The notes under the pieces were generated by a model. The model was not told where the DNA came from and ran no database searches. It worked only from the letters and a program-made list of their open reading frames with translations. DNA of 64,000 bases, taken from Candidatus Amarobacillus elongatus. Lineage in GTDB: Bacteria; Chloroflexota; Dehalococcoidia; Tepidiformales; Tepidiformaceae. The translations under genes and the position numbers were made by a program. The stretch spans positions 186,001 through 250,000 of the forward strand of contig JADJBX010000005.1 in assembly GCA_016703545.1 (NCBI GenBank), in the 5' to 3' direction. The number at the start of each line of letters is the position of its first letter. Position 1 is the stretch's first letter. Shown piece by piece: positions 18,180 to 26,929 of the stretch.

Positions 18180-18488
18180 TTACCACTTGAGGCTCGCCGC
18201 TTCGTCCACGTTCGAGGTCGAGCGGTTGCGGTACAGGCGGATGACGATGGCCAGGGCGAGCCCAACCTCCGCCGCCGCGACGGTGATGACGAACACGGCG
18301 AACACGGCGCCGATAATGCGATCCGGGTCGAGGTACGCGGAGAAGGCGATGAAGTTCAGGCTCACGGCGTTGAGCATCAGCTCGACGCCCATGAGGACGA
18401 GCACCGCGTTCCGGCGGGCGAGCACGCCATACACACCAATGGAAAAAATGATGGCGCTGAGGACGAGGTAATTCTCCAGCGGGACCAT
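18180..18488 (-). CDS. nuoK: NADH-quinone oxidoreductase subunit K
   Basis: ATG 18488 (MVPLENYLVLSA) gives 102 residues, the usual size for subunit K. Three membrane helices are visible. The conserved Glu in MGVELMLNAVSLNFIAF and the second Glu in AAAEVGLALAI are both present; they belong to the proton path near the quinone site. It lies one base from the nuoJ stop. Confidence 0.97.
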   Translation of the reverse strand: MVPLENYLVLSAIIFSIGVYGVLARRNAVLVLMGVELMLNAVSLNFIAFSAYLDPDRIIGAVFAVFVITVAAAEVGLALAIVIRLYRNRSTSNVDEAASLKW

Positions 18489-18489
18489 G

Positions 18490-18990
18490 CTACTCGTCCT
18501 CCTGCCGGGCAAGGATGATCGCCCCGATAAGGGCTACCAGCAAGAGTACGGACGCGATCACGAAGGGCGCTCCGAAGTCCACGAAGAGCCTGTCGCTGAT
18601 GGCGCCGATGAGGATCGGGGTGGGCTCATCGGTATTGCCGGGCCATGCGGTGCCGACGGCGACGGTGATGAGCACCGCGGCCAGGGCGCCCGCCACCAAC
18701 ACCCCGAAGGGCGCCTGCGGGCCGTTCGCGCGTTCGACGTTTCCGCCGGCGCCCATGCGGGTGAGCATGAGCGCGAGGAGGACGAGCACGGTGACGGCGC
18801 CGCCATAGACGAGGAATTGGACGAGCGCGAGGAATTCGACCATGAGGAAGACGTACATCGCGCCGACGCCGGCCAGGCTGGCGATGAGGAAAATGGCGGA
18901 ATGGATCACCGACCGCGAGACCACGACGCCGAGCGACGTGATCACGATGATGCCGGCGAAGATCCACCACAGGACTTCAGTGGCGCTCAC
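18490..18990 (-). CDS. nuoJ: NADH-quinone oxidoreductase subunit J
   Basis: GTG 18990 gives 166 residues with five hydrophobic helices. AIFLIASLAGVGAMYVFLMVE is a canonical NuoJ helix block, followed by FLALVQFLVYGGAVTVLVLL. The subunit forms part of the membrane-arm hinge next to the quinone chamber. A GTG start is two bases from the nuoI stop. Confidence 0.95.
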   Translation of the reverse strand: MSATEVLWWIFAGIIVITSLGVVVSRSVIHSAIFLIASLAGVGAMYVFLMVEFLALVQFLVYGGAVTVLVLLALMLTRMGAGGNVERANGPQAPFGVLVAGALAAVLITVAVGTAWPGNTDEPTPILIGAISDRLFVDFGAPFVIASVLLLVALIGAIILARQEDE

Positions 18991-18992
18991 GC

Positions 18993-20600
18993 TTAGCCTC
19001 CCGCCATCGGGCTGCCGAGCTCGCGCAGGGTGGCCATGACGTCATCGGGGATGGATTCGCCGCGGTCCTGGGCTTCCTTCGCGCGCTTTTCGGCGCGCAT
19101 CCGGCGGGCACGGACCTTTTCGAAGCTGTTGGGGTCGCCCTTGGGGCCGATGCCGATGCCGGGCGGGAAGACCATGCGGCCGTCGTCGGCAGCGGCGCCC
19201 GCCGCGGCCGGGGCGGCCCCGCCGCCACCACCGCTCGCTCCCGCGAGACTGGCCCAGATGGAGCCACCGGGCGCGAGGTCGGAGCCGAGGTCGTACAGCG
19301 TCTTCGCGACGTCCTCGGGGATCGGCTCGCCGGCGGCGGTGAGTTCGTTGAATTTGCGCTCGGCGCGCATGCGGCGGGCGCGGACCTTCTCCGCGGAGTT
19401 GGGATCGCCCTTGGGGCCGTCGCCGACGCCGGGCGGGAAGCGCATGGAGCCATCGGCCTTCGTGCCGGTGAGGGGCTCGGCCGCGGCGCCACCGCCGCCA
19501 CCACTCCCGGCGAGAGTCGCCCAGATGGTGCCGCCGGGCGCGAGGTCGGAGCCAAGGTCGTAGAGCGTCTTCGCGACATCCTCGGGGATCGGCTCGCCGG
19601 CGGCGGTGAGTTCGTTGAACTTGCGCTCGGCGCGCATGCGGCGGGCGCGAACCTTCTCCGCGGAGTTGGGATCGCCCTTGGGGCCATCGCCGACGCCGGG
19701 CGGGAAGCGCATGGAGCCGTCTTCCTTCGTGCCCGTGAGGAGCACGCCGGTACCGCCACCGCCCGCGGCGCCACCCGCCGTGGCGGGCTGGCCGGGCTTC
19801 ATGTTGCGGTACTTCTCGACGGCCGCCTGGATCTCGGCGGGCACGGGCTCGCCGCGATCGGTGAACGCCTTGGCCTCGCGCTCGGCGCGCATGCGCTTGG
19901 CGCGGATCTTGGACTCGGAGAGGATTTCGACGTCCTCGCCGGCGGCCGCGGCACCGGCGCCACCGGCGCGTGCGCCGGCCTTGGGCTTTTCGGGCTCGCG
20001 CTCCTGGATTGCCGGGGCCTCACCGCGCGCGACGCGCTCGATCTGCGCCTTGCGGGCATCCGGGCGGGCGGCCTTAAAGCTGACTTCGGGGAGCTCTTCG
20101 CCCTTCGCCTGCTTTTCGAGCAGCTCGATGTTGTCCTGGGGCCGGAACGGCGTGGTGAGGATGCCGAGACGGCTGCTCCGGGTGAGCTCGTCGATGTCCA
20201 TGTGCAGGTCACGACGGTCGTAGGAGCTGTGCTCGTGGCCCGTCCAGTTGTTGTCCATCGTGATGGCTTCGAACGGGCAGACTTCGACACAGATATTACA
20301 GCGCATGCAGCGGCCGTAATCGATCCAGAACTTCTCGACGATCTTGCGGCGGTTGCTCGTGCCCTCGGTGTACTTGGGGTTGTCGTGCATGACGGCGCTC
20401 ATGCAATCGACGGGGCAGTTGCGGACGCAGACGTTGCAGCCGGTGCAGAACGGCTCGTCGTGATCGAAGTCCCACGTGAGGACGGGGAAGCTCCGTTCGC
20501 GAACGGGCAGGAGGTGCTTTTCGTCGGGGTACTCGATGGTCACGGGCTTTCGCATGAACGTGGAAAGCGTGACGCCGAGGCCCTTCAGCATGCCTTTCAT
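18993..20600 (-). CDS. nuoI: NADH-quinone oxidoreductase subunit I with a long repeat-bearing C-terminal extension
   Basis: ATG 20600 overlaps the nuoH stop (ATGA). Residues 1-165 are a standard NuoI: CTGCNVCVRNCPVDC (C52, C55, C58, C62) and CMRCNICVEVCPFEA (C98, C101, C104, C108) hold the two 4Fe-4S clusters N6a and N6b. NuoI is usually 150-230 residues, but this frame continues unbroken to 535. The tail has a Lys/Glu linker, then four repeat units starting near residues 231, 313, 402 and 492. Each has a basic helix (KVRARRMRAER), a GEPIPEDVAKTLYDLGS segment, a Gly-rich linker and DGSMRFPPGVGDGPKGDPN; the last unit is partial. Units two and three are nearly identical in DNA, pointing to recent duplication. 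I know no function for the tail. Its place near the electron-input side suggests a docking or assembly role. Confidence 0.95.
   Translation of the reverse strand: MKGMLKGLGVTLSTFMRKPVTIEYPDEKHLLPVRERSFPVLTWDFDHDEPFCTGCNVCVRNCPVDCMSAVMHDNPKYTEGTSNRRKIVEKFWIDYGRCMRCNICVEVCPFEAITMDNNWTGHEHSSYDRRDLHMDIDELTRSSRLGILTTPFRPQDNIELLEKQAKGEELPEVSFKAARPDARKAQIERVARGEAPAIQEREPEKPKAGARAGGAGAAAAGEDVEILSESKIRAKRMRAEREAKAFTDRGEPVPAEIQAAVEKYRNMKPGQPATAGGAAGGGGTGVLLTGTKEDGSMRFPPGVGDGPKGDPNSAEKVRARRMRAERKFNELTAAGEPIPEDVAKTLYDLGSDLAPGGTIWATLAGSGGGGGAAAEPLTGTKADGSMRFPPGVGDGPKGDPNSAEKVRARRMRAERKFNELTAAGEPIPEDVAKTLYDLGSDLAPGGSIWASLAGASGGGGGAAPAAAGAAADDGRMVFPPGIGIGPKGDPNSFEKVRARRMRAEKRAKEAQDRGESIPDDVMATLRELGSPMAGG
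18996..19910 (-). repeat. Tandem coding repeat of about 267 bp in nuoI
   Basis: Units run approximately 19910-19665 (degenerate), 19664-19398, 19397-19128 and 19127-18996 (partial). The phrase TCTTCGCGAC recurs at 19301 and 19568 on the plus strand, giving a 267-bp period, which is 89 codons. The two central units differ at few positions and mostly at third codon positions. The reading frame is kept through all units. Confidence 0.9.
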
Positions 20601-21733
20601 GAGGTCACCCCGACCTGGCGGTAGGAGCCGACGTACTTGTTCTTCGGACGCCGGATGGACCGCGTGATGATGATGGCGATGAGCAGGACGGCGCCGCCGC
20701 CGCTCGTGGCGGTGAGGAGTTCCTGCGGCCAGTCGTAGACAAGGATGAAGCCGTTCGCGACCAGCTGAACGATGGACAGCGGAAGGAGGACCTTCCAGCA
20801 GAAGGCCATGAGCTGGTCGATGCGGAGGCGTGGGACGGTGGTGCGGATCCAGAAGATGGTGAGGATCCAGGCGATGCTCTTCATGAAGGTGAGGGCGAGC
20901 TGCCAGCCCCAGCCCCAGTCCTCGCCGAAGGGGAAGGCCCAGCCGCCCAGGAAGACGACGGAGCCGAAGACGCTGAAGCCCCACATGGAGGCGTACTCGG
21001 TGAGCTGGAACATGGACCAGCGGATGCCGGAGTACTCGACGAAGTAGCCACCGACGATTTCGGATTCGGCGACGGGGATGTCGAAGGGCGCGCGGTGCAT
21101 TTCGGAGAGCATCGCAGTGAAGAAGATGAGGAACGCGAGCGGCTGCAGGACGATGAACGGGCGGTCTTCCTGGAGCATCGCGATCTGGTTGAGGTCCAGG
21201 GTGCCGGCCACCATCGCGACAGCGAGCAGGCTGAGCACGAGGGGGATTTCGTAGCTGATCATCTGGGCGGCGGCGCGGACGCCGCCGAGGAGGGCGAACT
21301 TATTCCCGGAGCCGAGGCCGGCCATGATGATGCCGACGATGTTCAGTCCGAGGACGGCGAAGACGAAGAACATGCCCAGGGTGAGATTTCGCACGCCCCA
21401 GTCCTTCGCGAAGGGAAGCACGAGGAGGACGAGGAAGACGGGAACGAAGGTGGCGTAGGGTGCGAGTTCGAACACCCAACGGTCCGCGTTGGTGGGGCGG
21501 ATGTCTTCCTTGGCGACGAGCTTGAGGGCGTCGGCGAACGCCTGGAAGAGGCCGGCGGGGCCGGTCTTCGTCGGGCCGAGGCGCTGCTGGAAGCGGGCGA
21601 CGACCTTGCGTTCGCCGTAGGTGAGGTACATGACGACGAGCGTCATGGCGGTGACCACGATGACGACGCGGACGACGGCATCGAGCCAGTTCCACATGCC
21701 GAAGAGTTCGCCGCCGAAGCTAAAAGGCGTCAC
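20597..21733 (-). CDS. nuoH: NADH-quinone oxidoreductase subunit H
   Basis: GTG 21733 overlaps the nuoD stop; 378 residues. The conserved quinone-site region is clear: YGERKVVARFQQRLGPTK, KLVAKEDIRPTNADRW, LSEMHRAPFDIPVAESEIVGG, and GYFVEYSGIRWSMFQLTEY. Eight hydrophobic helices fit the family. Subunit H anchors the membrane arm to the peripheral arm and forms most of the quinone chamber. NuoG would normally lie just before it; here nuoD does. Confidence 0.97.
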   Translation of the reverse strand: MTPFSFGGELFGMWNWLDAVVRVVIVVTAMTLVVMYLTYGERKVVARFQQRLGPTKTGPAGLFQAFADALKLVAKEDIRPTNADRWVFELAPYATFVPVFLVLLVLPFAKDWGVRNLTLGMFFVFAVLGLNIVGIIMAGLGSGNKFALLGGVRAAAQMISYEIPLVLSLLAVAMVAGTLDLNQIAMLQEDRPFIVLQPLAFLIFFTAMLSEMHRAPFDIPVAESEIVGGYFVEYSGIRWSMFQLTEYASMWGFSVFGSVVFLGGWAFPFGEDWGWGWQLALTFMKSIAWILTIFWIRTTVPRLRIDQLMAFCWKVLLPLSIVQLVANGFILVYDWPQELLTATSGGGAVLLIAIIITRSIRRPKNKYVGSYRQVGVTS

Positions 21734-22887
21734 TTGTCCACCTCCCCGAGGACGATGTCGAGTGAGCCGAGGATGATGATTGCATCGGCCACGTAGCTCC
21801 CGATGACCATTTCGCGGAGGGCGGAGAGGTTGCAGAAGCTGGGGGAGCGCAGCTTCATGCGGTACGGCTTGTTGCCGCCCTTGGACATGGCGTAGACGCC
21901 GTATTCGCCCTTGGTGCCTTCGTAGCGGATGTACGCTTCGCCGTTCTCGACGCGAAGGGTCTTGGGGAGGTCCGGGTTGAGGACGAGACCCCCCTTGGGC
22001 ATCTGCTCAAGGCACTGCTCGATGATGCGGGCGCTCTGATACATCTCGCTGAGGCGCATCCAGAAGCGGTCGAAGACGTCGCCCTGGAGGTCGGGCCGCC
22101 AGGGGATGTCGAACTTCATGCGGTCGTAGACGCTGTAGGGCTCGGCCTTGCGAAGGTCCCACGGGAGGCCGGTCGAGCGCAGGATGGGGCCGGTGATGCC
22201 GAGGGCGATGGCGCGCTCGCTCGTCATGGGGGCGAGGTTGCGGCAGCGCTCGACGAAGATCTCGTTGCCGGTGAGGAGGCCGTCGAGGTCCTCGATGCCC
22301 TGGCGGATGGAGCCGAGGAGCCAGCGGCAGCGCTGTTCGAAGTTGTCGGGCAGGTCCATGGCGACGCCGCCGACACGCATATAGGTGGGGAACATGCGGT
22401 CCCCGGCGACCTCTTCGAAGAGGTCGTAGATGCGTTCGCGTTCGCGCCAGGCGTAGATGAAGGAGGTGCCGAAGGAGCCGACATCGGCGCCGAACGCGCC
22501 GAGGAAGAGGAAGTGCGAGTTGATGCGCGAAAGCTCCGCCATGATGACGCGGATGTACTCGGCGCGTTCGGGCACTTCGATCTGGGCGAGGGCTTCGACC
22601 GCCATGACGTAGGCGTGTTCGCAGGCCATGCCGGCGAGGTAGTCGGTGCGGTCCCAGTACCCCATCGCCTGGCGGTAGTCGTTGGCTTCGGTGAGCTTTT
22701 CGAGGCCGCGGTGGAGGTAGCCGATATACGGCTCGCAATCGACGACGACTTCGCCATCGACGCGCAGGATCATGCGGAACACGCCGTGCGTGGCCGGGTG
22801 CTGCGGGCCGATGTTGATGGTCATGTCGACCGTATCGAACTCGGCTTCGCCAGGGGTCAGGACTTTTTCGTCGGGCCAGATGCTCAT
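21730..22887 (-). CDS. nuoD: NADH-quinone oxidoreductase subunit D
   Basis: A 385-residue protein. INIGPQHPATHGVFRM carries the quinone-headgroup His, followed by EPYIGYLHRGLEKL, DRTDYLAGMACEHAY and the C-terminal GSLDIVLGEVDK, which closes as in all NuoD proteins. It is the 49-kDa-type subunit of the quinone-reducing module. NuoC and NuoD are separate genes here. Its start shares one base with the nuoC stop. Confidence 0.97.
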   Translation of the reverse strand: MSIWPDEKVLTPGEAEFDTVDMTINIGPQHPATHGVFRMILRVDGEVVVDCEPYIGYLHRGLEKLTEANDYRQAMGYWDRTDYLAGMACEHAYVMAVEALAQIEVPERAEYIRVIMAELSRINSHFLFLGAFGADVGSFGTSFIYAWRERERIYDLFEEVAGDRMFPTYMRVGGVAMDLPDNFEQRCRWLLGSIRQGIEDLDGLLTGNEIFVERCRNLAPMTSERAIALGITGPILRSTGLPWDLRKAEPYSVYDRMKFDIPWRPDLQGDVFDRFWMRLSEMYQSARIIEQCLEQMPKGGLVLNPDLPKTLRVENGEAYIRYEGTKGEYGVYAMSKGGNKPYRMKLRSPSFCNLSALREMVIGSYVADAIIILGSLDIVLGEVDK

Positions 22888-23435
22888 TAGATGGTGAACC
22901 CCGGCGGTCCGCTTTCGATGCCCTGCAGGATTTCGGCGGCCTGCAGTGGGTGGGCCTTCAGCAGCGGATGAATGTGGATGTCCTCTTCGAGGAGGAGGTT
23001 ACGCAGGTTCGGGTGGCCGTCGAACACGAACCCGAACATCTCGGCGGCTTCGCGCTCGTGCCAGTCGGCGGCCGGGTAGTGGCCGGTGAGGGACGGCACG
23101 TGCGGGTGGCCCGTCGCCGTGGGGACGGTGACCTGCAGGGCGTAGCCGGTCTTGAAGGAATAGAAGTGGTACTTGAGTTCCATTCCCTCGGGAGACTGGT
23201 CGACGCCGCTGATGTTGCGCAGGTAGTCGAAGGCGAGTTCGTGCCGGTTGTGGAGGGCATCGACGAGCGCGAGCAGGTGCTCGGGGGCGATGCGCACGTC
23301 CACATCGGTCCGGGTTTCGCTGACTTCGAAGGGGATGGAGCCGATCTTACGGACGAGCGCGGCGAGGTCGGCGCGGGGGCGTTGGCGGGCGGCGGGCGGG
23401 AGGCCGCCGGACCGGGCGGGGGCTTTATTGCTCAT
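22887..23435 (-). CDS. nuoC: NADH-quinone oxidoreductase subunit C
   Basis: ATG 23435 gives 182 residues and overlaps the nuoB stop (ATGA). The 30-kDa-subunit signature is HEREAAEMFGFVFDGHPNLRNLLL, with the preceding VPSLTGHYPAADW. The C-terminus ends PGFTI after a short helix. The N-terminal 30 residues are Ala/Arg/Pro-rich and not conserved. The subunit belongs to the peripheral quinone module beside NuoB and NuoD. Confidence 0.95.
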   Translation of the reverse strand: MSNKAPARSGGLPPAARQRPRADLAALVRKIGSIPFEVSETRTDVDVRIAPEHLLALVDALHNRHELAFDYLRNISGVDQSPEGMELKYHFYSFKTGYALQVTVPTATGHPHVPSLTGHYPAADWHEREAAEMFGFVFDGHPNLRNLLLEEDIHIHPLLKAHPLQAAEILQGIESGPPGFTI

Positions 23436-23992
23436 CCGACCATCCGCTTGTCTTCCATGATCTTGCGCTGAAGCGCGAGAAAGCCGTCGAGGAGCGCTTC
23501 GGGGCGCGGGGGGCAACCGGGCACGTAGACATCGACGGGAATGATCTTGTCGACGCCCTGGAGCACGCGGTCGTATTCGGTGTAGGGGCCACCGTTGGTG
23601 GCGCAGGCGCCCATGGAGATGACGTACTTGGGGTTGGGCATCTGCTCGTAGAGAAGCTTGATGGCGGGCGCCATCTTCTTGGTGACGGTGCCGGAGACGA
23701 TCATGACGTCGCTCTGGCGGGGGCTCGGCCACGGGACGATGCCGAAGCGGTCGAGGTCGTGGTTCGACATGAAGGTGCCCATCATCTCGATCGCGCAGCA
23801 GGCGAGGCCGAAGGTCATCGGCCAGAGCGAGCTCTTGCGGCTGATCGCGAGGAGGGTATCGGCGCCAACCTGGAGGACGCCGGGGAGGGCCACCTTATAG
23901 ACGGCCTTCGTAACGGGCAGTTCGATGGGGGTGAGGCGTTCGGCCTCGGCACCGAAATCGGGGACGTAGACGTAGGGCGCTGCTTCCGTCAT
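23432..23992 (-). CDS. nuoB: NADH-quinone oxidoreductase subunit B
   Basis: ATG 23992 gives 186 residues and overlaps the nuoA stop. The N2 cluster ligands are in GLACCAIEMM (tandem Cys), the SMGACATNGGPY loop and YVPGCPPRPEAL. N2 passes electrons to quinone. The N-terminal 30 residues before the core are longer than in E. coli but common elsewhere. Confidence 0.97.
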   Translation of the reverse strand: MTEAAPYVYVPDFGAEAERLTPIELPVTKAVYKVALPGVLQVGADTLLAISRKSSLWPMTFGLACCAIEMMGTFMSNHDLDRFGIVPWPSPRQSDVMIVSGTVTKKMAPAIKLLYEQMPNPKYVISMGACATNGGPYTEYDRVLQGVDKIIPVDVYVPGCPPRPEALLDGFLALQRKIMEDKRMVG

Positions 23993-24363
23993 TTCCACTC
24001 CAAGACACCGCGGCGCCATGCATAGCCGAGGCCGAGCACGAGGACGCCGATGAAGACGAGCATTTCGTAGAAGACGAACATGCCGAACTCCTCCGCCTGG
24101 CGGACGAAGGTCACTGCCCAGGGGAAGATGAAGACCGCTTCGACATCGAAGATGAGGAAAAGGATGGCGATGAGGTAATAACGAACGTTGACCTGCGCCC
24201 AGCGGGAGCCGATGGGGAGCATGCCGCATTCGTACGACACGCCTTTCCCGCGCTCGGAGGCGAAGGGGCCAAAGATCCTCGCCGCGATGAGCGCGGTGAA
24301 CACGAGGATGAAGCCAGCGATGAGGCCGACCATCAGGGCCGACCAGGAGTCGTAGAAACTCAT
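23989..24363 (-). CDS. nuoA: NADH-quinone oxidoreductase subunit A
   Basis: ATG 24363 is preceded by GGGGAGG, and 124 residues follow. Three membrane helices and the conserved loop YECGMLPIGSRWAQVNVRYYLIAILFLIFDVE (seen as YECG, then RYYLIAILFLIFDVE) mark subunit A. It is the first gene of the operon, so the operon promoter should lie in 24364-24600. The order nuoA-B-C-D-H-I-J-K-L-M-N lacks nuoE, nuoF and nuoG. Confidence 0.97.
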   Translation of the reverse strand: MSFYDSWSALMVGLIAGFILVFTALIAARIFGPFASERGKGVSYECGMLPIGSRWAQVNVRYYLIAILFLIFDVEAVFIFPWAVTFVRQAEEFGMFVFYEMLVFIGVLVLGLGYAWRRGVLEWK

Positions 24364-24703
24364 GAGCGAGGCCTCCCCGGGGTCATGGCGAGAAAAAAGC
24401 AGACCCGCGGACGCTGAAAAGCGACGGCGGCTCTGCTCATCACGGTGGCCCAATCCCCAGCTTCAGGAGTGTGCGGAAGCGCACTCTGGACGGTTGTGAG
24501 GTTACGCACAAACGCTACCACCGAGGGTGGGGGAGGGCAAGACGAGGGAAAGCCGGGACGGCAGGGCGTGATAGGGGAGTTGATGTTCGCTTTATCGATG
24601 GGCCTCTCGCCCTTCCCGATTGGGCACGCCAAACTGGGGGAAACCCCGATGGCCCCCCATGGGGCCGGGGCACACCCTTTCTGGTCTGGAAAGGTCAGGC
24701 GTA
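24364..24703. other. Divergent intergenic region between nuoA and the response regulator
   Basis: About 340 bases without a convincing gene. The part next to nuoA should hold the operon promoter, but I see no clear -35/-10 pair. The part next to the response regulator holds a compact set of hairpins (see 24636-24670). Open frames across the region have no protein-like pattern. Confidence 0.6.
24636..24670 (+). promoter_or_regulatory. Structured leader candidate with a GAAA-capped hairpin
   Basis: GGGG-GAAA-CCCC (about 24635-24646) forms a GNRA-type hairpin. It is followed at once by GGCCCC-CCAT-GGGGCC (24651-24666), itself extended by CCCC/GGGG outer arms that compete with the first stem. 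CTTTC and GAAAG follow at about 24677-24693, just upstream of the response-regulator start. The two stems share CCCC, so they are mutually exclusive with the outer pairing, as in a switch. No known riboswitch class is identified. Confidence 0.35.
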
Positions 24704-25115
24704 ATGATGCCAGTCGAGGACGCGACAGAACTCCCGCACGGGAGCGGGGCCCGCACGGTCCTGGTGGTGGACGATGAGGAGATGATCCGCACGCTCACCG
24801 AGAAGGCGCTCCGGCATTTCGGCATCCACGTCCTGGCCGCGGCCGATGGCGAAGAAGCCGTGCGCGTGTACGAGGCGAACGGCGGGACCATCGGCTGCGT
24901 GCTGCTGACCTCTCGATCCCCGGCTCGATGGCGAACAGACCTTCGCGCGGCTCCAGGCGCTGGACCCGGCGGCGCGCGTCGTGCTCATGACGGGCTACCC
25001 GATGAGCGAGGCCGAGCTTCGTTTCGGCGGCCGTGGGCTCGCGGCGTTCCTGCAGAAGCCGTTCGAGCTCGCCGAACTCCGGCGGGTGGTCGAAGGCGTG
25101 CTCCTGGTCGCCTGA
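24704..25115 (+). CDS. Response regulator, receiver domain only (frameshifted twice)
   Basis: ATG 24704. The receiver fold is clear: ARTVLVVDDEEMIRTL (acidic pocket DD), LAAADGEEAVRVYE, then CVLL at the end of strand 3. At about 24908 a base is missing before GAC, which restores the phospho-acceptor as LLDLSIPG. A second missing base near 24927 restores LDGEQTFARLQALDP, the Thr switch in VVLMTGY and the Lys in FLQKPFELAELRRVV, with TGA at 25113-25115. The corrected length is about 137 residues with no output domain, so it is of CheY or stand-alone type. A cognate kinase is not seen. Confidence 0.8.
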
Positions 25116-25222
25116 GCGCCGCCACCTTTCGCACAACCCGATGCCCCGGATCCGCCTCCCGTGCCCGCTGCGCGCGCTCGCGTAGACTGGTGCGGCGCGC
25201 GACTCGCGCACGGGGGAAGACG

Positions 25223-26195
25223 ATGAAGGCAGCGGTTTACTACCAGACGGCGGTCCCGAGGTGTTTCGCTACGAGGAATTGCCGGACCCCGTGTGCCGGC
25301 CGGGCGGCGTGCTCATCGATGTGAAGTACGTGGGCATCCAGGGCGGCGACACACTGCACCGGACGGGGGGCGAACTGGCGACCGTACCCCATGTCGTGGG
25401 GTACCAGGCGTCGGGCATTGTCCGCGAAGTCGGTGAGCGGGTGACGGACCGCAAGCCCGGGGACCGCGTGGTGGCGACGATGAGCTTCGGGTCGCATGCG
25501 TCGATGGTCTCGGTGCCGGTGCAGGCGTCGTACCTCGTGCCGGATTCGCTCAGCCTGGAAGAGGCGGCGGGCGTGCCGATCGAGTTCGCGACGGCCGCGG
25601 ACTGCCTGTTCGAATTCGGACATCTACAGGCGGGCGAGACGGTGCTGGTGCAGGCGGGCGCGGGCGGCGTCGGGCTGGCGGCGATTCAGCTCGCCAAGCG
25701 CGCGGGCGCGACCGTCATCGCGACGGCTTCGAGTGACGAACGGCTGGAGCGGCTGCGCGAATTCGGCCTCGACCACCCCATCAACTACCGCTCCAGGACT
25801 TCGTGGCGCGGACGATGGAGCTCACGGGCGGGCGGGGCGTGGAACTGGTGGTCGATTCGGTCGGGGGCAAGACGCTGGAGGGGAGCGTCGCGGCGCTGGC
25901 GTACCGGGGGCGGATTTCGTGGGTTGGCAACGCTGGGCGCGAAGGGGCGCCGCCGGCGCTTTCGCCCATCATGCAGAAGAACGCGAGCGTGACGGGGGTG
26001 TTCCTCGGCGCGGAGCTGGGGCGGAACGCGCAGCGCACGCGGCCGCTGATCGAGGGGTTGCTGGAGCGCGTCGCAAGCGGCGAGCTGCGGGTGGTGGTGG
26101 ACCGCGTGTTCCCGCTTTCGGACGCGGAGGGCGCGCACCGCTACATCGAGAGCCGGCAGGCGTTCGGGCGGGTGCTGCTCAGCACCGAGGGATGA
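25223..26195 (+). CDS. MDR family NADPH:quinone reductase / zinc-type alcohol dehydrogenase-like protein (frameshifted twice)
   Basis: ATG 25223 follows GGGGGAAGACG. MKAAVYYQT breaks near 25250 and resumes as PEVFRYEELPDPVC in the next frame. The GroES-like domain contains VGYQASGIVREVGERV. The nucleotide-binding motif is VLVQAGAGGVGLAAIQLAKRAG. A second shift near 25797 leads into GGRGVELVVDSVGGKTLEG and the end at 26195 (RQAFGRVLL). No catalytic zinc Cys cluster is visible, which favours the quinone-reductase branch. The corrected length of about 323 residues is normal. Confidence 0.85.
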
Positions 26196-26199
26196 TGGC

Positions 26200-26929
26200 G
26201 TGCGGGTCGCGCTGATTTCGGACGTCCACGCCAATCTGCCGGCGCTGGAGGCGGTGCTGGCGGAGGCGGAACGCGCCGGCGCGGAAGCCGTGTGGTCGAT
26301 GGGCGACCAGGTGGGGTACGGGGCCGAGCCGGACGCGGTGGTTGCGCGGCTGCGGGCGGCGGGTGCGGTGTGCGTGCTGGGGAACCACGATGCGGCGGTC
26401 GCCGGGATCATCGGCACCGAGGAGTTCAACCCGCTCGCCGCGCAGGCCGTGCGCTGGACGGCCGCCAATGCCAGCCCGGACACGGTGGCGTGGCTCCGGT
26501 CGCTGCCGCCGACGGTGCAAAGCGAGGGGTGGGCACGGGCGCACGGCACGTTGCGCGACCCGATGTGGGAGTACCTCGCGACGGGCAGGGCGGCGGCGGG
26601 ACACTTCGCCGCCCAGACGACGCAATGGAGCGCGGTGGGGCACACCCACGTGCCAATGGTCCTCTGGGAGGAGCGCGAGGGGTTCGACCTCGCCGCCCCC
26701 GGGGGACGAAGCAATCGTGGTGCTGGACGAACGGCGGGTGTGTGTGAACCCGGGCAGCGTCGGGCAGCCGCGCGATGGGGACTCGCGGGCATGCTGGGCG
26801 CTCCTCGACACCGGCGCGGGCGACGTGCGGTTCCATCGCGTGGGGTACGACATCGGGGCTGCGCAGGCGCGCATCCGGGCGGCGGGGCTGCCGGAGGCGT
26901 TGGGGGCGCGGCTCGTTCGAGGGAGATAA
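26200..26929 (+). CDS. Metallophosphoesterase family protein (frameshifted)
   Basis: GTG 26200, four bases after the MDR stop. Metal-binding motifs appear in order: LISDVHANL (DxH), WSMGDQVGYG (GD), VLGNHDAAV (GNHD), ARAHGTLRD and VGHTHVPM (GHTH). After AAPGG the frame is lost in the run CCCCCGGGGG at about 26696-26705 and resumes as DEAIVVLDERRVCVNPGSVGQPRDGD, typical of the C-terminal sheet, ending at TAA 26927-26929. The fold suits a YfcE-like phosphodiesterase. The stop codon lies inside repeat copy B. Confidence 0.85.

Noticed and set aside
18996..19910. A CRISPR-like or satellite array, because of regular repeats
   Set aside because: The 267-bp units keep one reading frame, differ mostly at third positions and code for a coherent protein tail; there are no spacers.
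24630..24700. c-di-GMP-I (GEMM) riboswitch
   Set aside because: The GAAA-capped stem and CCAAAC are suggestive, but the conserved GACGCAAAGCC and the downstream receptor stem are missing.
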